64,000 nt of DNA from an uncultured Oscillospiraceae bacterium (lineage in GTDB: Bacteria; Bacillota; Clostridia; Oscillospirales; Oscillospiraceae), in assembly GCA_947585425.1 (NCBI GenBank), contig CANPWZ010000005.1, positions 1 through 64,000 of the forward strand, in the 5' to 3' direction. The translations under genes were made by a program, and so were the position numbers. Shown here one piece after another: positions 36,331-44,960 of this stretch. Position 1 is the first letter of the stretch, and each line of letters starts with the position of its first letter. The notes beneath the pieces are model-generated. The model had not been told where the DNA came from, made no database searches, and worked only from the letters and a program-made list of their open reading frames with translations.

Positions 36331-37677
36331 TTAACCTGTGCCCACAAAACGGGTGGGAGTTTCGTCCCTTGGATCGACCAGCAGGATGTCCAATGTGAAC
36401 ATTCCGCCGTGCTGCGCCGCGGCGAGAGAACCGCCATATTTTTCGGCCACTCGCTCCATGCTCTTCATCCCGAAACCATGATAATCCTTATCCCTTTTCG
36501 TGACCGGGAGCCCGTCCTGAAAGGCCAGCTCTTCCACACAGGGATTCTCAATGTGGATGAGGATCATATGTCCTGTGCGGGAGACACTGAGGGCGATAAA
36601 GCGATCCATACCTTCCGGGAGGCGGTTCACCGCCTCGATGGCGTTGGTGATGGCGTTGCTGAACAGAGCGTAGAGATCCAGCGTTTCCACGAAGCCCAGA
36701 TCGGAGCCGTCCATCATGGTGGTGATGCGAATGTCGTTCTTTTCGCAGAGGATCCGTTTTTCGGTGAGAAGCACGTCCAGCACCTCGTTGCCGGTGTGGA
36801 GATACGCACCGTATGCCGATACGCTCTTGTCCAGCTGTTCCAGTTCCTCCGCGGTGATCCTGCCCTGGAGCGAGCCGATCATCTGCTTGAGGTCGTGATA
36901 CTTCTCATTGAGAAGCTGTGCGTTCTCCTTACTGGCTTCATACTGGATGCTCTGGGCCCGGACGACCTCCTTCATGGTATCCACATCATGCCGCGCCTTC
37001 AACTGCCCAGCTATGCCTCCCTGAAGGGCCAGCAGCAGGGCACCCGACCCGATCAGGTACACATTGTCCGCCAGATTGGGAAGGAGTTTTTCGGCGGATA
37101 CGTCGTAGCCGCGGGTCATGGAACTCATGCCGATGCAGATGAGAAGGGCCAGCACCGCAGCAAAGACTTTGTAATGGTCTCGCAGATAATCAGTCCGCCG
37201 TACACGTTTCCGAAGATAGAGGAACAACGAAAGGTAGGCCGCGCCATACGAGATAAGGTCCATCAGCAGAACGCCCAGCGGGTCGAACGCCACATCCTCC
37301 AGCACGGGGAACAGCAGGCGGAGGCTGGTCTTGAACGCGCCGGCCATCTCCTGCATGAGATAGCCGTTGGCCGCGGCCAGGACAGCGGTGCAGACGGAAA
37401 CCCGATGGAGGCCGAGGACAAAGAGTGTGGCCAAAAAGTACATGGTGAAGTTGATGACCATGTAGTTGCAATAGAACTTGCCGTCGTGGTATTCCAGGCA
37501 GACAATGAAAAAGCTGGCGGCGGCGCACAGGAGGGCCCCCAGCCAATGGAGCCATCTGGACCTGATCCGTCGGGGCATTTGGTAGACCATGATCAGCGTC
37601 GCCAGAAGGATCTGGAGCATCATGATCGGGTAGCGCAGATTCTTATACCATACAGGCATCGCCCATCCGCCGAACAT
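36331..37677 (-). CDS. GHKL-type sensor histidine kinase (AgrC/ComD-like)
   Basis: This 448-residue protein has six or seven N-terminal transmembrane segments (residues 10-215) and a helical linker. The H-box is KYHDLKQ with phospho-acceptor His261. A GHKL ATPase domain follows, with NAITNAIEAVNRLP as N-box and GFGMKSMERVAEKYGG as G-box. The start codon overlaps the response regulator stop by one base (TAATG), so the two are co-translated. The ligand is unknown: family members sense peptides, and here surface glycans or their products are possible. It ends just before leader element B and lipoprotein B. Confidence 0.92.
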   Translation of the reverse strand: MFGGWAMPVWYKNLRYPIMMLQILLATLIMVYQMPRRIRSRWLHWLGALLCAAASFFIVCLEYHDGKFYCNYMVINFTMYFLATLFVLGLHRVSVCTAVLAAANGYLMQEMAGAFKTSLRLLFPVLEDVAFDPLGVLLMDLISYGAAYLSLFLYLRKRVRRTDYLRDHYKVFAAVLALLICIGMSSMTRGYDVSAEKLLPNLADNVYLIGSGALLLALQGGIAGQLKARHDVDTMKEVVRAQSIQYEASKENAQLLNEKYHDLKQMIGSLQGRITAEELEQLDKSVSAYGAYLHTGNEVLDVLLTEKRILCEKNDIRITTMMDGSDLGFVETLDLYALFSNAITNAIEAVNRLPEGMDRFIALSVSRTGHMILIHIENPCVEELAFQDGLPVTKRDKDYHGFGMKSMERVAEKYGGSLAAAQHGGMFTLDILLVDPRDETPTRFVGTG

Positions 37678-38393
37678 TATCTGCTCCCCCCTTTGTACTG
37701 GGCCACCGCCCGCAGGAACTCCTTTCTCTTGGGGGCGCTGATCTTCAGAGGGATACCTTTCAGGATGACACAGTCACCCTCCACGCTCTCCACATATTTC
37801 AGATTGACCAGGTAGCCGGAATTGCAACGGACGAAATGATCGTCGGCAAGTTCCTTCTCAAAGGTCCCGAGACTGCCCCACTGTTTCAGCGCGGTGCCGT
37901 CGGTCAGGTGGAAGACCAGGGTGTGGTTGACTACCTCGATATAAGTCAGCCCTGAGGAGGGGAATCGGTGGATATCGCTCTTGGTTTTGATGCTCACCAT
38001 GGTCCCCTCCGCTTGGCGCTGTCTCACCATCCGAATGGCGCGGGCCAGCTTCGCGGAAAAAGAGGCATAGGAGATGGGTTTCAGGATATAATCCATGGCC
38101 TCCACGGAATAGCCCTCGATGGCGTACTGCGCAAAACTGGTGAGAAACATGATGATCACGTTCTCATCCATCTCGCGGAGCCGTTTGGCGGCGTCGATCC
38201 CCAGCATATCGGGAACCTGGATGTCCAGCAAAAGGATGTCGGCGTCACAGCGATAGTTGTCCACCAGGTCGATGGCCCTGTCAAACCGCTTCACATCAAA
38301 CGGGTCTCCGTTCTCCTTTTCGTAACGGCGCAGGAAGTCCATTGTCCGGGCCGCCTGCTGTTCTTCATCCTCCAGGATAACGATCTTGATCAT
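37677..38393 (-). CDS. LytTR-family response regulator
   Basis: This 238-residue protein has a receiver domain (VILEDEEQQAARTMDFL, phospho-acceptor Asp57 in LLLDIQVPDM, FLTSFAQYAIEGY, Lys in DYILKPI). A C-terminal LytTR DNA-binding domain follows (FPSSGLTYIEVVNHTLVFHL, HFVRCNSGYLVNLKYVE, LKISAPKRKEFL). LytTR proteins bind pairs of ~9-bp direct repeats. It is the first gene of an operon with the sensor kinase under a good minus-strand promoter. Likely targets are the flanking lipoprotein/GH3 cassettes, though no clear 21-bp-phased repeat pair was found there. Confidence 0.94.
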   Translation of the reverse strand: MIKIVILEDEEQQAARTMDFLRRYEKENGDPFDVKRFDRAIDLVDNYRCDADILLLDIQVPDMLGIDAAKRLREMDENVIIMFLTSFAQYAIEGYSVEAMDYILKPISYASFSAKLARAIRMVRQRQAEGTMVSIKTKSDIHRFPSSGLTYIEVVNHTLVFHLTDGTALKQWGSLGTFEKELADDHFVRCNSGYLVNLKYVESVEGDCVILKGIPLKISAPKRKEFLRAVAQYKGGSR

Positions 38394-38447
38394 CGGACTT
38401 TGGCTCCTTTCGTTCAGTTGGGCAAACGCAAGAAGAAAGTATATATG

Positions 38448-38476
38448 ATTATAATATATTATGGTTAAAAAGTCAA
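38448..38476 (-). promoter_or_regulatory. Promoter of the two-component operon
   Basis: On the minus strand TTGACT (38471-38476), 17 bases, TATAAT (38448-38453). It lies about 55 bases upstream of the response regulator start, in an AT-rich stretch. Confidence 0.75.
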
Positions 38477-38554
38477 ATCAAAGCAACAGGGCAGTCTGCA
38501 CGGCAGCGAGAAGCGCCTCAATGGTCCAAAGTCAAAAGATTAAGTGGCAGAAAG

Positions 38555-38605
38555 GGCAATTTGCGTGGTTCCTCTTGTAGGGAGGCACACATTTTTGTAT
38601 GTTTT
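38555..38605 (+). promoter_or_regulatory. Conserved hairpin/T-run leader element, copy C
   Basis: On the plus strand tgcgtggttcctc (38562-38574) faces agggaggcacaca (38579-38591) around ttgt, then TTTTTGTATGTTTT. Three of 13 pairs are mismatched, so this copy is weaker. No gene lies upstream on this strand, yet the element is kept in front of lipoprotein C, in the same orientation as the gene it precedes. Confidence 0.65.
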
Positions 38606-38699
38606 ATACATAATTCCCGTCATAGCGTATTCTCAAAAAGTAGGCGGGAAGGAGACCCCGCAGCGAAACAACGACAATTGTTTGAAGGAGGAAAATGAA

Positions 38700-40100
38700 A
38701 TGAAGAAGATCCTTGCGTTTATTCTGGCCTCGGCCATGCTGTTGGCTCTGGCCGCCTGCGGCCCCAGCGGCGCCCAAGGCTCTCAGAATCCCAGTGAAAA
38801 TCCCGGGCAGTCCGGCGGCTCCACCGATGTGGTGGGGACCTATTCCGTCGTATACGGCACCCAGGAGATCTCCGGCAACGTGCGCCATTCCGGCTACATC
38901 ACTTCCCTGAATGGCCAGGAGAAAAACACGCTTGAACTCAAGGCGGACGGAACCTATGTCTACACCAAGCTGCTGACCAGTGACGAGTCCCTGATTTCCG
39001 GCTCCGGCGCGGCTCCCACCGCGGCCTCTGTCCCCGAAGGCGGCGCTCCCCATGTCGCGCTCCTCTCCGCCGCCGCTCCGGCAGCGGGCGCCGATGTGCT
39101 GTTCACCTGGGAGCCCAACAACGAGGGGGATGACAAGGGCACCTGCACCCTGACCTTCTTCAAGGACGGCACCTATGAGTTCACCTTCCCTGAGTACAGT
39201 GTGAAGGAAAACGGCACCTGGACCTGGGAGAACTGGACCATGACGGTCATCAAACCCAGCGGCGCCACGCTGGCCGTGGAGATGAACGAGGATAACGCGC
39301 TGTACTTTGACTATGTCTCCGATATCAACGAGGCTCTGCACCAGAACTTTATCGCGGAGACCTCCGCATGGGGCGTGGCCCTTGGCCCGAGCGGCAGCTA
39401 TACCCCCGAAGCCGGCGGCTCCGGCGGCGCTCAGAGTGGCCTGTCCGTAGCCCACTATTTCACCGGTAAGGGCACCCGGCAGACTGCCGAGGGCCTCGAT
39501 TATGAGGTCACCCTCCATCTGTTCCTGCTCAGCGACGGCACCGCTTATATCGCCGAGGCCAACGACAATAACACCGCCGTGACCCTTGGCACCTGGAGCG
39601 AGGACGGCGGCGCTGTCACCGTGACCGACGGCACCGATCAGGCTGCCGTGGAGGGCGACGGGCTCACCTGGAAGGAGATCGCCGCCAGTAAGAGCGATGC
39701 GATCCCCGCTGACTACGCGGACGCCGACTGGGCCGCTCTTGTGGAGACCGCCAAGGCGCCCCCCGCCGATGGGCCCATCGTCCTCACCTATACCTTCACC
39801 GGCACCTACACCGTGGACGGCGACACCGTTACACTGAATCCCGCGGAGGCCTGCACCTGGAGCGAGGATTGGGGCGCCCTCCAGAATTACGGCTTTACCA
39901 ATGTCAGCGGCAACGAAAATGACCGGGTCTACCCGAAGGGCCCCACGGGTGAGTCTTATCTGCCCTTGGACCACTTCTCCGGCAGCTATCTCTTCGCGTT
40001 CACCGACCCGGAGACTGTCACCAACAATTTCGCGGTGAAGGTCTCCGTCGATCCGGCCAGCGGCTCCTTCACATACATCGTGGAGAGCGCCTTCGACTGA
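38700..40100 (+). CDS. Repeat lipoprotein C
   Basis: The start is the ATG at 38700 (466 residues), after GAAGGAGG. An ATG five bases earlier is followed at once by a stop (Met-Lys-stop) and overlaps the true start. A lipoprotein signal (MKKILAFILASAMLLALAACGP) is followed by four beta-rich modules. One at about residues 135-240 (TLTFFKDGTYEFTFPEYSV, ENGTWTWENWTMTVIKPSG) is the module shared with lipoprotein B. Later parts (TLHLFLLSDGTAYIAEAND, FSGSYLFAFTDPETVTNNF) look like unrelated sandwich domains. It precedes GH3 copy 4 by 57 bp in one unit. The role is inferred as a surface accessory protein. Confidence 0.87.
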   Translation: MKKILAFILASAMLLALAACGPSGAQGSQNPSENPGQSGGSTDVVGTYSVVYGTQEISGNVRHSGYITSLNGQEKNTLELKADGTYVYTKLLTSDESLISGSGAAPTAASVPEGGAPHVALLSAAAPAAGADVLFTWEPNNEGDDKGTCTLTFFKDGTYEFTFPEYSVKENGTWTWENWTMTVIKPSGATLAVEMNEDNALYFDYVSDINEALHQNFIAETSAWGVALGPSGSYTPEAGGSGGAQSGLSVAHYFTGKGTRQTAEGLDYEVTLHLFLLSDGTAYIAEANDNNTAVTLGTWSEDGGAVTVTDGTDQAAVEGDGLTWKEIAASKSDAIPADYADADWAALVETAKAPPADGPIVLTYTFTGTYTVDGDTVTLNPAEACTWSEDWGALQNYGFTNVSGNENDRVYPKGPTGESYLPLDHFSGSYLFAFTDPETVTNNFAVKVSVDPASGSFTYIVESAFD

Positions 40101-40157
40101 TAAAACCGGCTGAGGGCAGGACAGCTCCTGCCCTCAGTTCAAAAAAGGAGGGTTATC

Positions 40158-43100
40158 ATGGCAAAAAAGGGCATAGGAAAGAAGACCTTTATCGGCGTGT
40201 GGACGGCTGTGTTTGTGGTGATCCTTGCGGTCATGATCCTGCTGACGTCGGTTCTGAACCGCTATGATTCGGTGATCACTCAATTCCTCGGCTCTGTCGG
40301 CGGCGGCATCACATCCACCGGCAGCGAGGGAACGGACACGCAGTATTTCAAGCTGGACGACGATTACAGCACGGAGACCCAGGATGCGCTCAACAAGCAG
40401 ATCGCGGACGAAGCGATAGTGCTTTTGCGGAACGAGGGAGGCAAGCTCCCCATCACGAAATCCAACCCGGCTGTGACGTTGTTCGGCATGGCCGCCTCCG
40501 GCGGCACCTCTTCGGGCACCGGTTCCGGCGAGTCCGCCACCACGGGCGCGTCTCTGGCGGAGTCCCTGAAAGCGGCGGGCTTTGCCGTCAATGAGCGGGT
40601 AGTGGAACACTACCGGAACAACAGCACGGCCCACGGGAAGGGCACGGCCGCCGGCGGCGGCGGCGACAAGGGCGACTGGTCCCTGGGTAAGGAGGCGGAT
40701 TTCCCCACCGGCGATCTGGCCGCTACCTTTGCCGATTATAGCGACGCCGCCATTCTGGTCCTGAACCGCAGCGGCGGCGAGGGCGGCGATCTGGCCCGCA
40801 CTATGGACAACCACGGGGGCGCCCATGAGGAGAGCTATCTGCAGCTGTCCCCCTCTGAACGCGCGACCCTGAAAGGCATCAAGGACAGCGGCGCTTTTGA
40901 TATGGTCATTGTCCTTGTTAACTCCGCCAACGCCATGGAGCTGGGCTTCCTGGATGAGTACGGCGTGGACGCCTGCCTGTGGTACGCCGGACTGGGTACC
41001 AACGGCATCGCATCCGTGGGTGAGGTCCTGGCCGGTAAGGTGAACCCTTCCGGCAGGCTGGTGGATACCTATGTGTACGACAACTTCTCCGCGCCCGCCA
41101 TGCAGAACATGGGCGACTACCGGTTCCTGTTTGACGGAAAGCTCTCGGATTACTCGTACACCAACTATGCGGAGTCCATCTATGTGGGCTATCGCTACTA
41201 TGAGACCCGGTATGAGGACGTGGTCATGGGAACGCCCAATGCCGGTGAATACGACTACAGCAAGACCGTGATCTATCCCTTCGGCTACGGACTGTCCTAC
41301 ACCGACTTTGAATGGAGCAATTACTCCGTTGCCGTAGAGGGCGATACCGTCAAGGTGAGCGTTGACATTAAGAATAACGGCTCCATGGCGGGCAAAGAGG
41401 TCGTTGAGGTCTACTTCCAGTCCCCCTATACCCAGTATGACATCGACAATCGGATCGAGAAAGCCGCGGTCAATCTGGTGGCCTTCGACAAGACGGATAT
41501 GATCCAGCCCGGCGACACCGCCCATATGGAGATCACCTTCCCGCTGAGCGATATGAAGTCCTATGACGCCTACGGCGAGTATAAGACCTATTTCCTTGAG
41601 GCGGGCGATTACTACATCACCGCCGCGAAGAATGCCCATGAGGCGGTCAATAACATCCTGGCCGCCAAGGGCTACACCGATCTGGTGGGGAATGGCGACG
41701 CGGCTTTTGCTGGCAAGCACACACAGGCCGAAGCTCTTGTCTGCGACGAGAGCGCAAATGAAGATGTAAAGATCACCAATCAGTTCGATGACGCCGTGCT
41801 GGCGGCTGACACCTATCTCTCCCGCAGCAACTGGTCCAGGATGGACGGCGGGGCCGGCTCCGCTTACGCGGACGTGCTGGGCGCGGGCAGCCTTTCCACC
41901 GCCACAGGTCAGCAAGGGGGAGCCTCCAATACTATGGGAGCCAATGGAACGGTAGGTACCCTTGAGGCCCCGGCGGATGTCCGTGAAGCCGTTGTGACGG
42001 AGGGATATGAGGCATCCGGCAATCCTACCCCCATCGACTCCTATACCGCCAACCGCACCTACAGCGAGGAGAACGGCCTGGAGCTCGTGGATCTCCGCGG
42101 GGTCGAGTATGACTCTCCCGAATGGGATCTGCTGCTGAACCAGATGAAGTTCTCCGAGATTTATGAGCTCTTCGGCCACGCCGGTTACGGCACCATCGAG
42201 GCCGCCACCATCAACAAACCCAAGACGCTGGAATACGACGGACCTACCGGTATCAACAGCTTTGTCAATGATATGTCGGGATACAGCTTCCCCAACGAGA
42301 TCTCGGTGGCAGCTACCTGGAATGTGGATCTGGTCATTGAAGAAGGCCGCATGATCGGCAATGATATGATCAAGATGTCCGAGGGACAGTACAAGGTCTC
42401 CGGTTGGTATGCCCCCGCTGTCAACATCCACAGGACTCCGTTCTCCGGGCGGAACTATGAATACTACAGCGAAGATCCCATCCTGTCCGGCAAAATGGTG
42501 ACTGCGGTGATCCAGGGAGTGCAGTCCAAGGGCGCTTACGTCTATCTGAAACACTTTGCCCTGAATGACCAGGAGACCAACCGCTCTGTCAATGGCCAGG
42601 TATCGACTTTCTCCACCGAGCAGGCCATTCGTGAGATCTACCTGAAACCCTTTGAGCTTGGCGTAACAGCGGGTGGAGCCAAGGGAATCATGACGTCGAT
42701 GAACCGTGTGGGCACCTGCACGGCCGCCGGAAACTATGCCCTGATCACCTCGGTCCTGAGAAACGAATGGGGCTTCCACGGCGCTGTCATTACCGACTAC
42801 AGCAGCAGCCTCAGCCCGGCCGCGGCCGACCAGATCCTCGCCGCGGGAGGCGACCTCATAATGTGCAGCGCCTGGAATGCACAGACCGGCGCGCTGTCTG
42901 ACTTCAACGCTGAGTGGATTCGTTCCCTTCTGCGCGGCGCGATCCATAACGTCCTGTACGTCCAGGCCAACAGTCTGGCCATGAACGGTCTGGCACACGG
43001 TGCGGTCTACGACCCCGGCTTCCCGGTCTACAAGATCATCCTGATCGCGGCCTGGGTGCTGGTGGGTATCGGGATCGTGGTAGGCGGCTTCTTCGTCTAT

Positions 43101-43262
43101 CGGACGATCCCCTGGAACGAGGATCGCTGGTACGGCAGAAAACGCATTACAAAGAAAGGCTGGATCATCATCGGCTGTGTTGCGGCGGCCATCGTTGCGG
43201 CCATCGTCATCGCGTTCTGTGTGCTGATCCTGCCTGAGTTGACCAAGGCGCTTGTCATGTGA
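40158..43262 (+). CDS. Membrane-anchored GH3 glycosidase, reversed domain order (copy 4)
   Basis: This 1034-residue protein has AAGGAGGG upstream of the ATG. A transmembrane helix (about 12-33) is followed by the GH3 C-type domain (AIVLLRNEGGKLPI) and a fibronectin III-like domain (VSVDIKNNGSMAGKEVVEVYF). The catalytic barrel has IHRTPFSGRNYEYYSEDP and KHFALNDQETNRSVNG. Asp880 in V-I-T-D-Y-S is the likely nucleophile. Unlike the other copies it ends with two hydrophobic segments (about 958-982 and 1001-1026). A Gly/Ala-rich insertion of about 50 residues lies around 560-620. It forms a cassette with lipoprotein C, opposite in direction to the copy 3 cassette. Confidence 0.9.
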   Translation: MAKKGIGKKTFIGVWTAVFVVILAVMILLTSVLNRYDSVITQFLGSVGGGITSTGSEGTDTQYFKLDDDYSTETQDALNKQIADEAIVLLRNEGGKLPITKSNPAVTLFGMAASGGTSSGTGSGESATTGASLAESLKAAGFAVNERVVEHYRNNSTAHGKGTAAGGGGDKGDWSLGKEADFPTGDLAATFADYSDAAILVLNRSGGEGGDLARTMDNHGGAHEESYLQLSPSERATLKGIKDSGAFDMVIVLVNSANAMELGFLDEYGVDACLWYAGLGTNGIASVGEVLAGKVNPSGRLVDTYVYDNFSAPAMQNMGDYRFLFDGKLSDYSYTNYAESIYVGYRYYETRYEDVVMGTPNAGEYDYSKTVIYPFGYGLSYTDFEWSNYSVAVEGDTVKVSVDIKNNGSMAGKEVVEVYFQSPYTQYDIDNRIEKAAVNLVAFDKTDMIQPGDTAHMEITFPLSDMKSYDAYGEYKTYFLEAGDYYITAAKNAHEAVNNILAAKGYTDLVGNGDAAFAGKHTQAEALVCDESANEDVKITNQFDDAVLAADTYLSRSNWSRMDGGAGSAYADVLGAGSLSTATGQQGGASNTMGANGTVGTLEAPADVREAVVTEGYEASGNPTPIDSYTANRTYSEENGLELVDLRGVEYDSPEWDLLLNQMKFSEIYELFGHAGYGTIEAATINKPKTLEYDGPTGINSFVNDMSGYSFPNEISVAATWNVDLVIEEGRMIGNDMIKMSEGQYKVSGWYAPAVNIHRTPFSGRNYEYYSEDPILSGKMVTAVIQGVQSKGAYVYLKHFALNDQETNRSVNGQVSTFSTEQAIREIYLKPFELGVTAGGAKGIMTSMNRVGTCTAAGNYALITSVLRNEWGFHGAVITDYSSSLSPAAADQILAAGGDLIMCSAWNAQTGALSDFNAEWIRSLLRGAIHNVLYVQANSLAMNGLAHGAVYDPGFPVYKIILIAAWVLVGIGIVVGGFFVYRTIPWNEDRWYGRKRITKKGWIIIGCVAAAIVAAIVIAFCVLILPELTKALVM

Positions 43263-43349
43263 GCAGGCTGCCTGCCCCGCTTCTTTTGAGCGCGGGGAGA
43301 ACTGATCTGAAGAAACCGCGTTAAGCGCGTTTCCTCCTACTTTTCCAAA

Positions 43350-43387
43350 CGGCAGAGGCCGGGCCTGAAAAGGTCCGGCCTTTGCCG
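43350..43387 (+). terminator. Terminator after GH3 copy 4
   Basis: Ggcagaggccgggcct pairs with aggtccggcctttgcc around gaaa, with two imperfect pairs, 88 bases after the GH3 stop. The rest of 43263-43434 holds no gene I can support. Confidence 0.65.
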
Positions 43388-43434
43388 TGAATTACGCATA
43401 AGTCCATATTATCAAAATCCTGTCATACGAGGCT

Positions 43435-43656
43435 TTAGCGTGGTAGTTTTTGCTGCCACACCCCGCCAGCATGGTCTAGGAGCAGGTGCAGCCTCTGTCG
43501 GATCGTTGCAGGGTCTATAGGCGCGTCCTCCTTCTTGCTGGAAGGAAACATCCATCTGGAATCGATTCTGTCCTTGTATCTCTTTAGGACCTCTGCCACC
43601 ATACCCGGTTTTTCAGCATTTGCCAACTGAATTAAAAAGCACCTATATGTATCCAT
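43435..43656 (-). pseudogene. Truncated tyrosine-recombinase fragment
   Basis: The 73-codon frame contains VAEVLKRYKD, WMFPSSKKEDAPIDPATIRQ and LHLLLDHAG. This resembles the part of phage/ICE integrases just before the H-x-L-R catalytic box. The box and the tyrosine are missing, because the frame ends GVWQQKLPR-stop. The N-terminal half is also absent, and the frame overlaps the neighbouring gene by 14 bases. It is best read as an integrase remnant marking the old left end of the element or an older insertion. Confidence 0.6.
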
Positions 43657-44776
43657 TCTCCCGCAGCACCCGAACCGCCGCCCCGAATTTCATCCGTTTG
43701 ACATCGACCGTCGGCCCACAAACCCGGCGCATCATCTCCTCCTGAAAATCAAAGCAATACACTGTCCCCTTGACCTCTAGAGTCTCTATGCCCCAAACAA
43801 ACCGCCTGATCCGGGGCATATCGCAGGTATAGCCGAACAGCACCAGCCCGCCGTTCCCATCAGCGGCGTCACACTCGATTCTTTTGGAACTTTCGGGGAT
43901 CAGGGTCAGTCCCTTCAACAAAATGCTGTCGATAAGCTTCTTCGCGCTCGGGTTGCATAGTATATTGAGGATTATTTCGCCATGATAGTCGCTTGTCAGG
44001 TAATGAAAGTGTTCAAAATCATCCAGCACCGTTTGGTTGCGGCCTTTTTTCTTTCCGCCGCGCATCAGGACTTCCATCTGGCCCATGTCCGAGGCAAACA
44101 TGATGGCGTCTGGCCTTTTCATCAGATAGCGGCCCGCATGCTCGCAGTTGCTAAGATCGTAGGTGATAAACACCCTAAGCCGCGCTTCAGAGTCGGAATC
44201 CCACTTCATTTCCGATGACCCGGTATTGAAGATGAGATAGATGTCGTCATAACAGAACAAAATGCCGGTGGCCCGGGAGCCGGTGAACTTTCTGCCCTCG
44301 TCTCCACTGCCCTTGACCTCCAGCGAGGTGTAGTAAGCGGGGTATCTGATAGCCGAGAGCGCTGTCCCGCCGTTCTCTCGAAAAATATCGGACTTTTCCC
44401 AGGGGAACACATAGAATCCGGCGTTGAACATGGTCACAAGCACCTCTGCCATACGGTGGAGCCGGATCCGTCTCGCGGCGGCGTATTTGGGGGCGTTCAG
44501 TACGGAGTCGCCGGCGAGGATACTGCCATATCGATCCGGCTGCCGGGTGAGCAGCAGGTCTTTCGCTTTTGATGTCAGCCGCAGTCCGTGCAGCCCGTCA
44601 TGGCTGTATTTATAGATCAGACCCGCCTTCTTCATCTGTGTGATGGCATTACGTTTATAGTATTCTGAATAGGGCAAACTGCTCACCAGAGCGGAGGGAA
44701 ACTCGCCGGACAGAGCGATCAGAATGAGCAGCAGATCGGGAAATGTGTTCGGCGTCGGCAGAGATACATTGTTCAT
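43643..44776 (-). CDS. Element-borne winged-helix-like protein of unknown function
   Basis: I place the start at the ATG at 44776 (MNNVSLPTPN, 377 residues); the open frame reaches 45079 but lacks a good ribosome-binding site there. The first 80 residues look like a winged-helix DNA-binding domain (YYKRNAITQMKKAGLIYKYSHDGLHGLRLTSKAKDLLL). The rest is soluble alpha/beta sequence (FPWEKSDIF, TGILFCYDDIYLIFNTG, VLFGYTCDMPRIRRF). It may be a replication- or mobilisation-related regulator of the element, as in replication-relaxation proteins, but that is only a guess. It lies between the integrase remnant and the DUF6100 gene. Confidence 0.65.
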   Translation of the reverse strand: MNNVSLPTPNTFPDLLLILIALSGEFPSALVSSLPYSEYYKRNAITQMKKAGLIYKYSHDGLHGLRLTSKAKDLLLTRQPDRYGSILAGDSVLNAPKYAAARRIRLHRMAEVLVTMFNAGFYVFPWEKSDIFRENGGTALSAIRYPAYYTSLEVKGSGDEGRKFTGSRATGILFCYDDIYLIFNTGSSEMKWDSDSEARLRVFITYDLSNCEHAGRYLMKRPDAIMFASDMGQMEVLMRGGKKKGRNQTVLDDFEHFHYLTSDYHGEIILNILCNPSAKKLIDSILLKGLTLIPESSKRIECDAADGNGGLVLFGYTCDMPRIRRFVWGIETLEVKGTVYCFDFQEEMMRRVCGPTVDVKRMKFGAAVRVLRENGYI

Positions 44777-44960
44777 TGACAGATCGTCTCCTTCCCATGG
44801 GCTAACGCCCATGCTCAGTCGACTTGGGCGTATCCTTTCGGTTAAAGTGTTCCTGAAAGCGTGATATTGCAACGGTTCCCGGCTTCGGCTGGGATGCGGA
44901 AAAAATTTTTGCGAAAAATGGCTCAAATTCCATGTGGTTTTTGTGTCGGATAATGGGGAT

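Noticed and set aside
40134..42998. 954-codon minus-strand frame opposite GH3 copy 4
   Set aside because: It is antisense to a complete GH3 gene and shows no recognisable motif.
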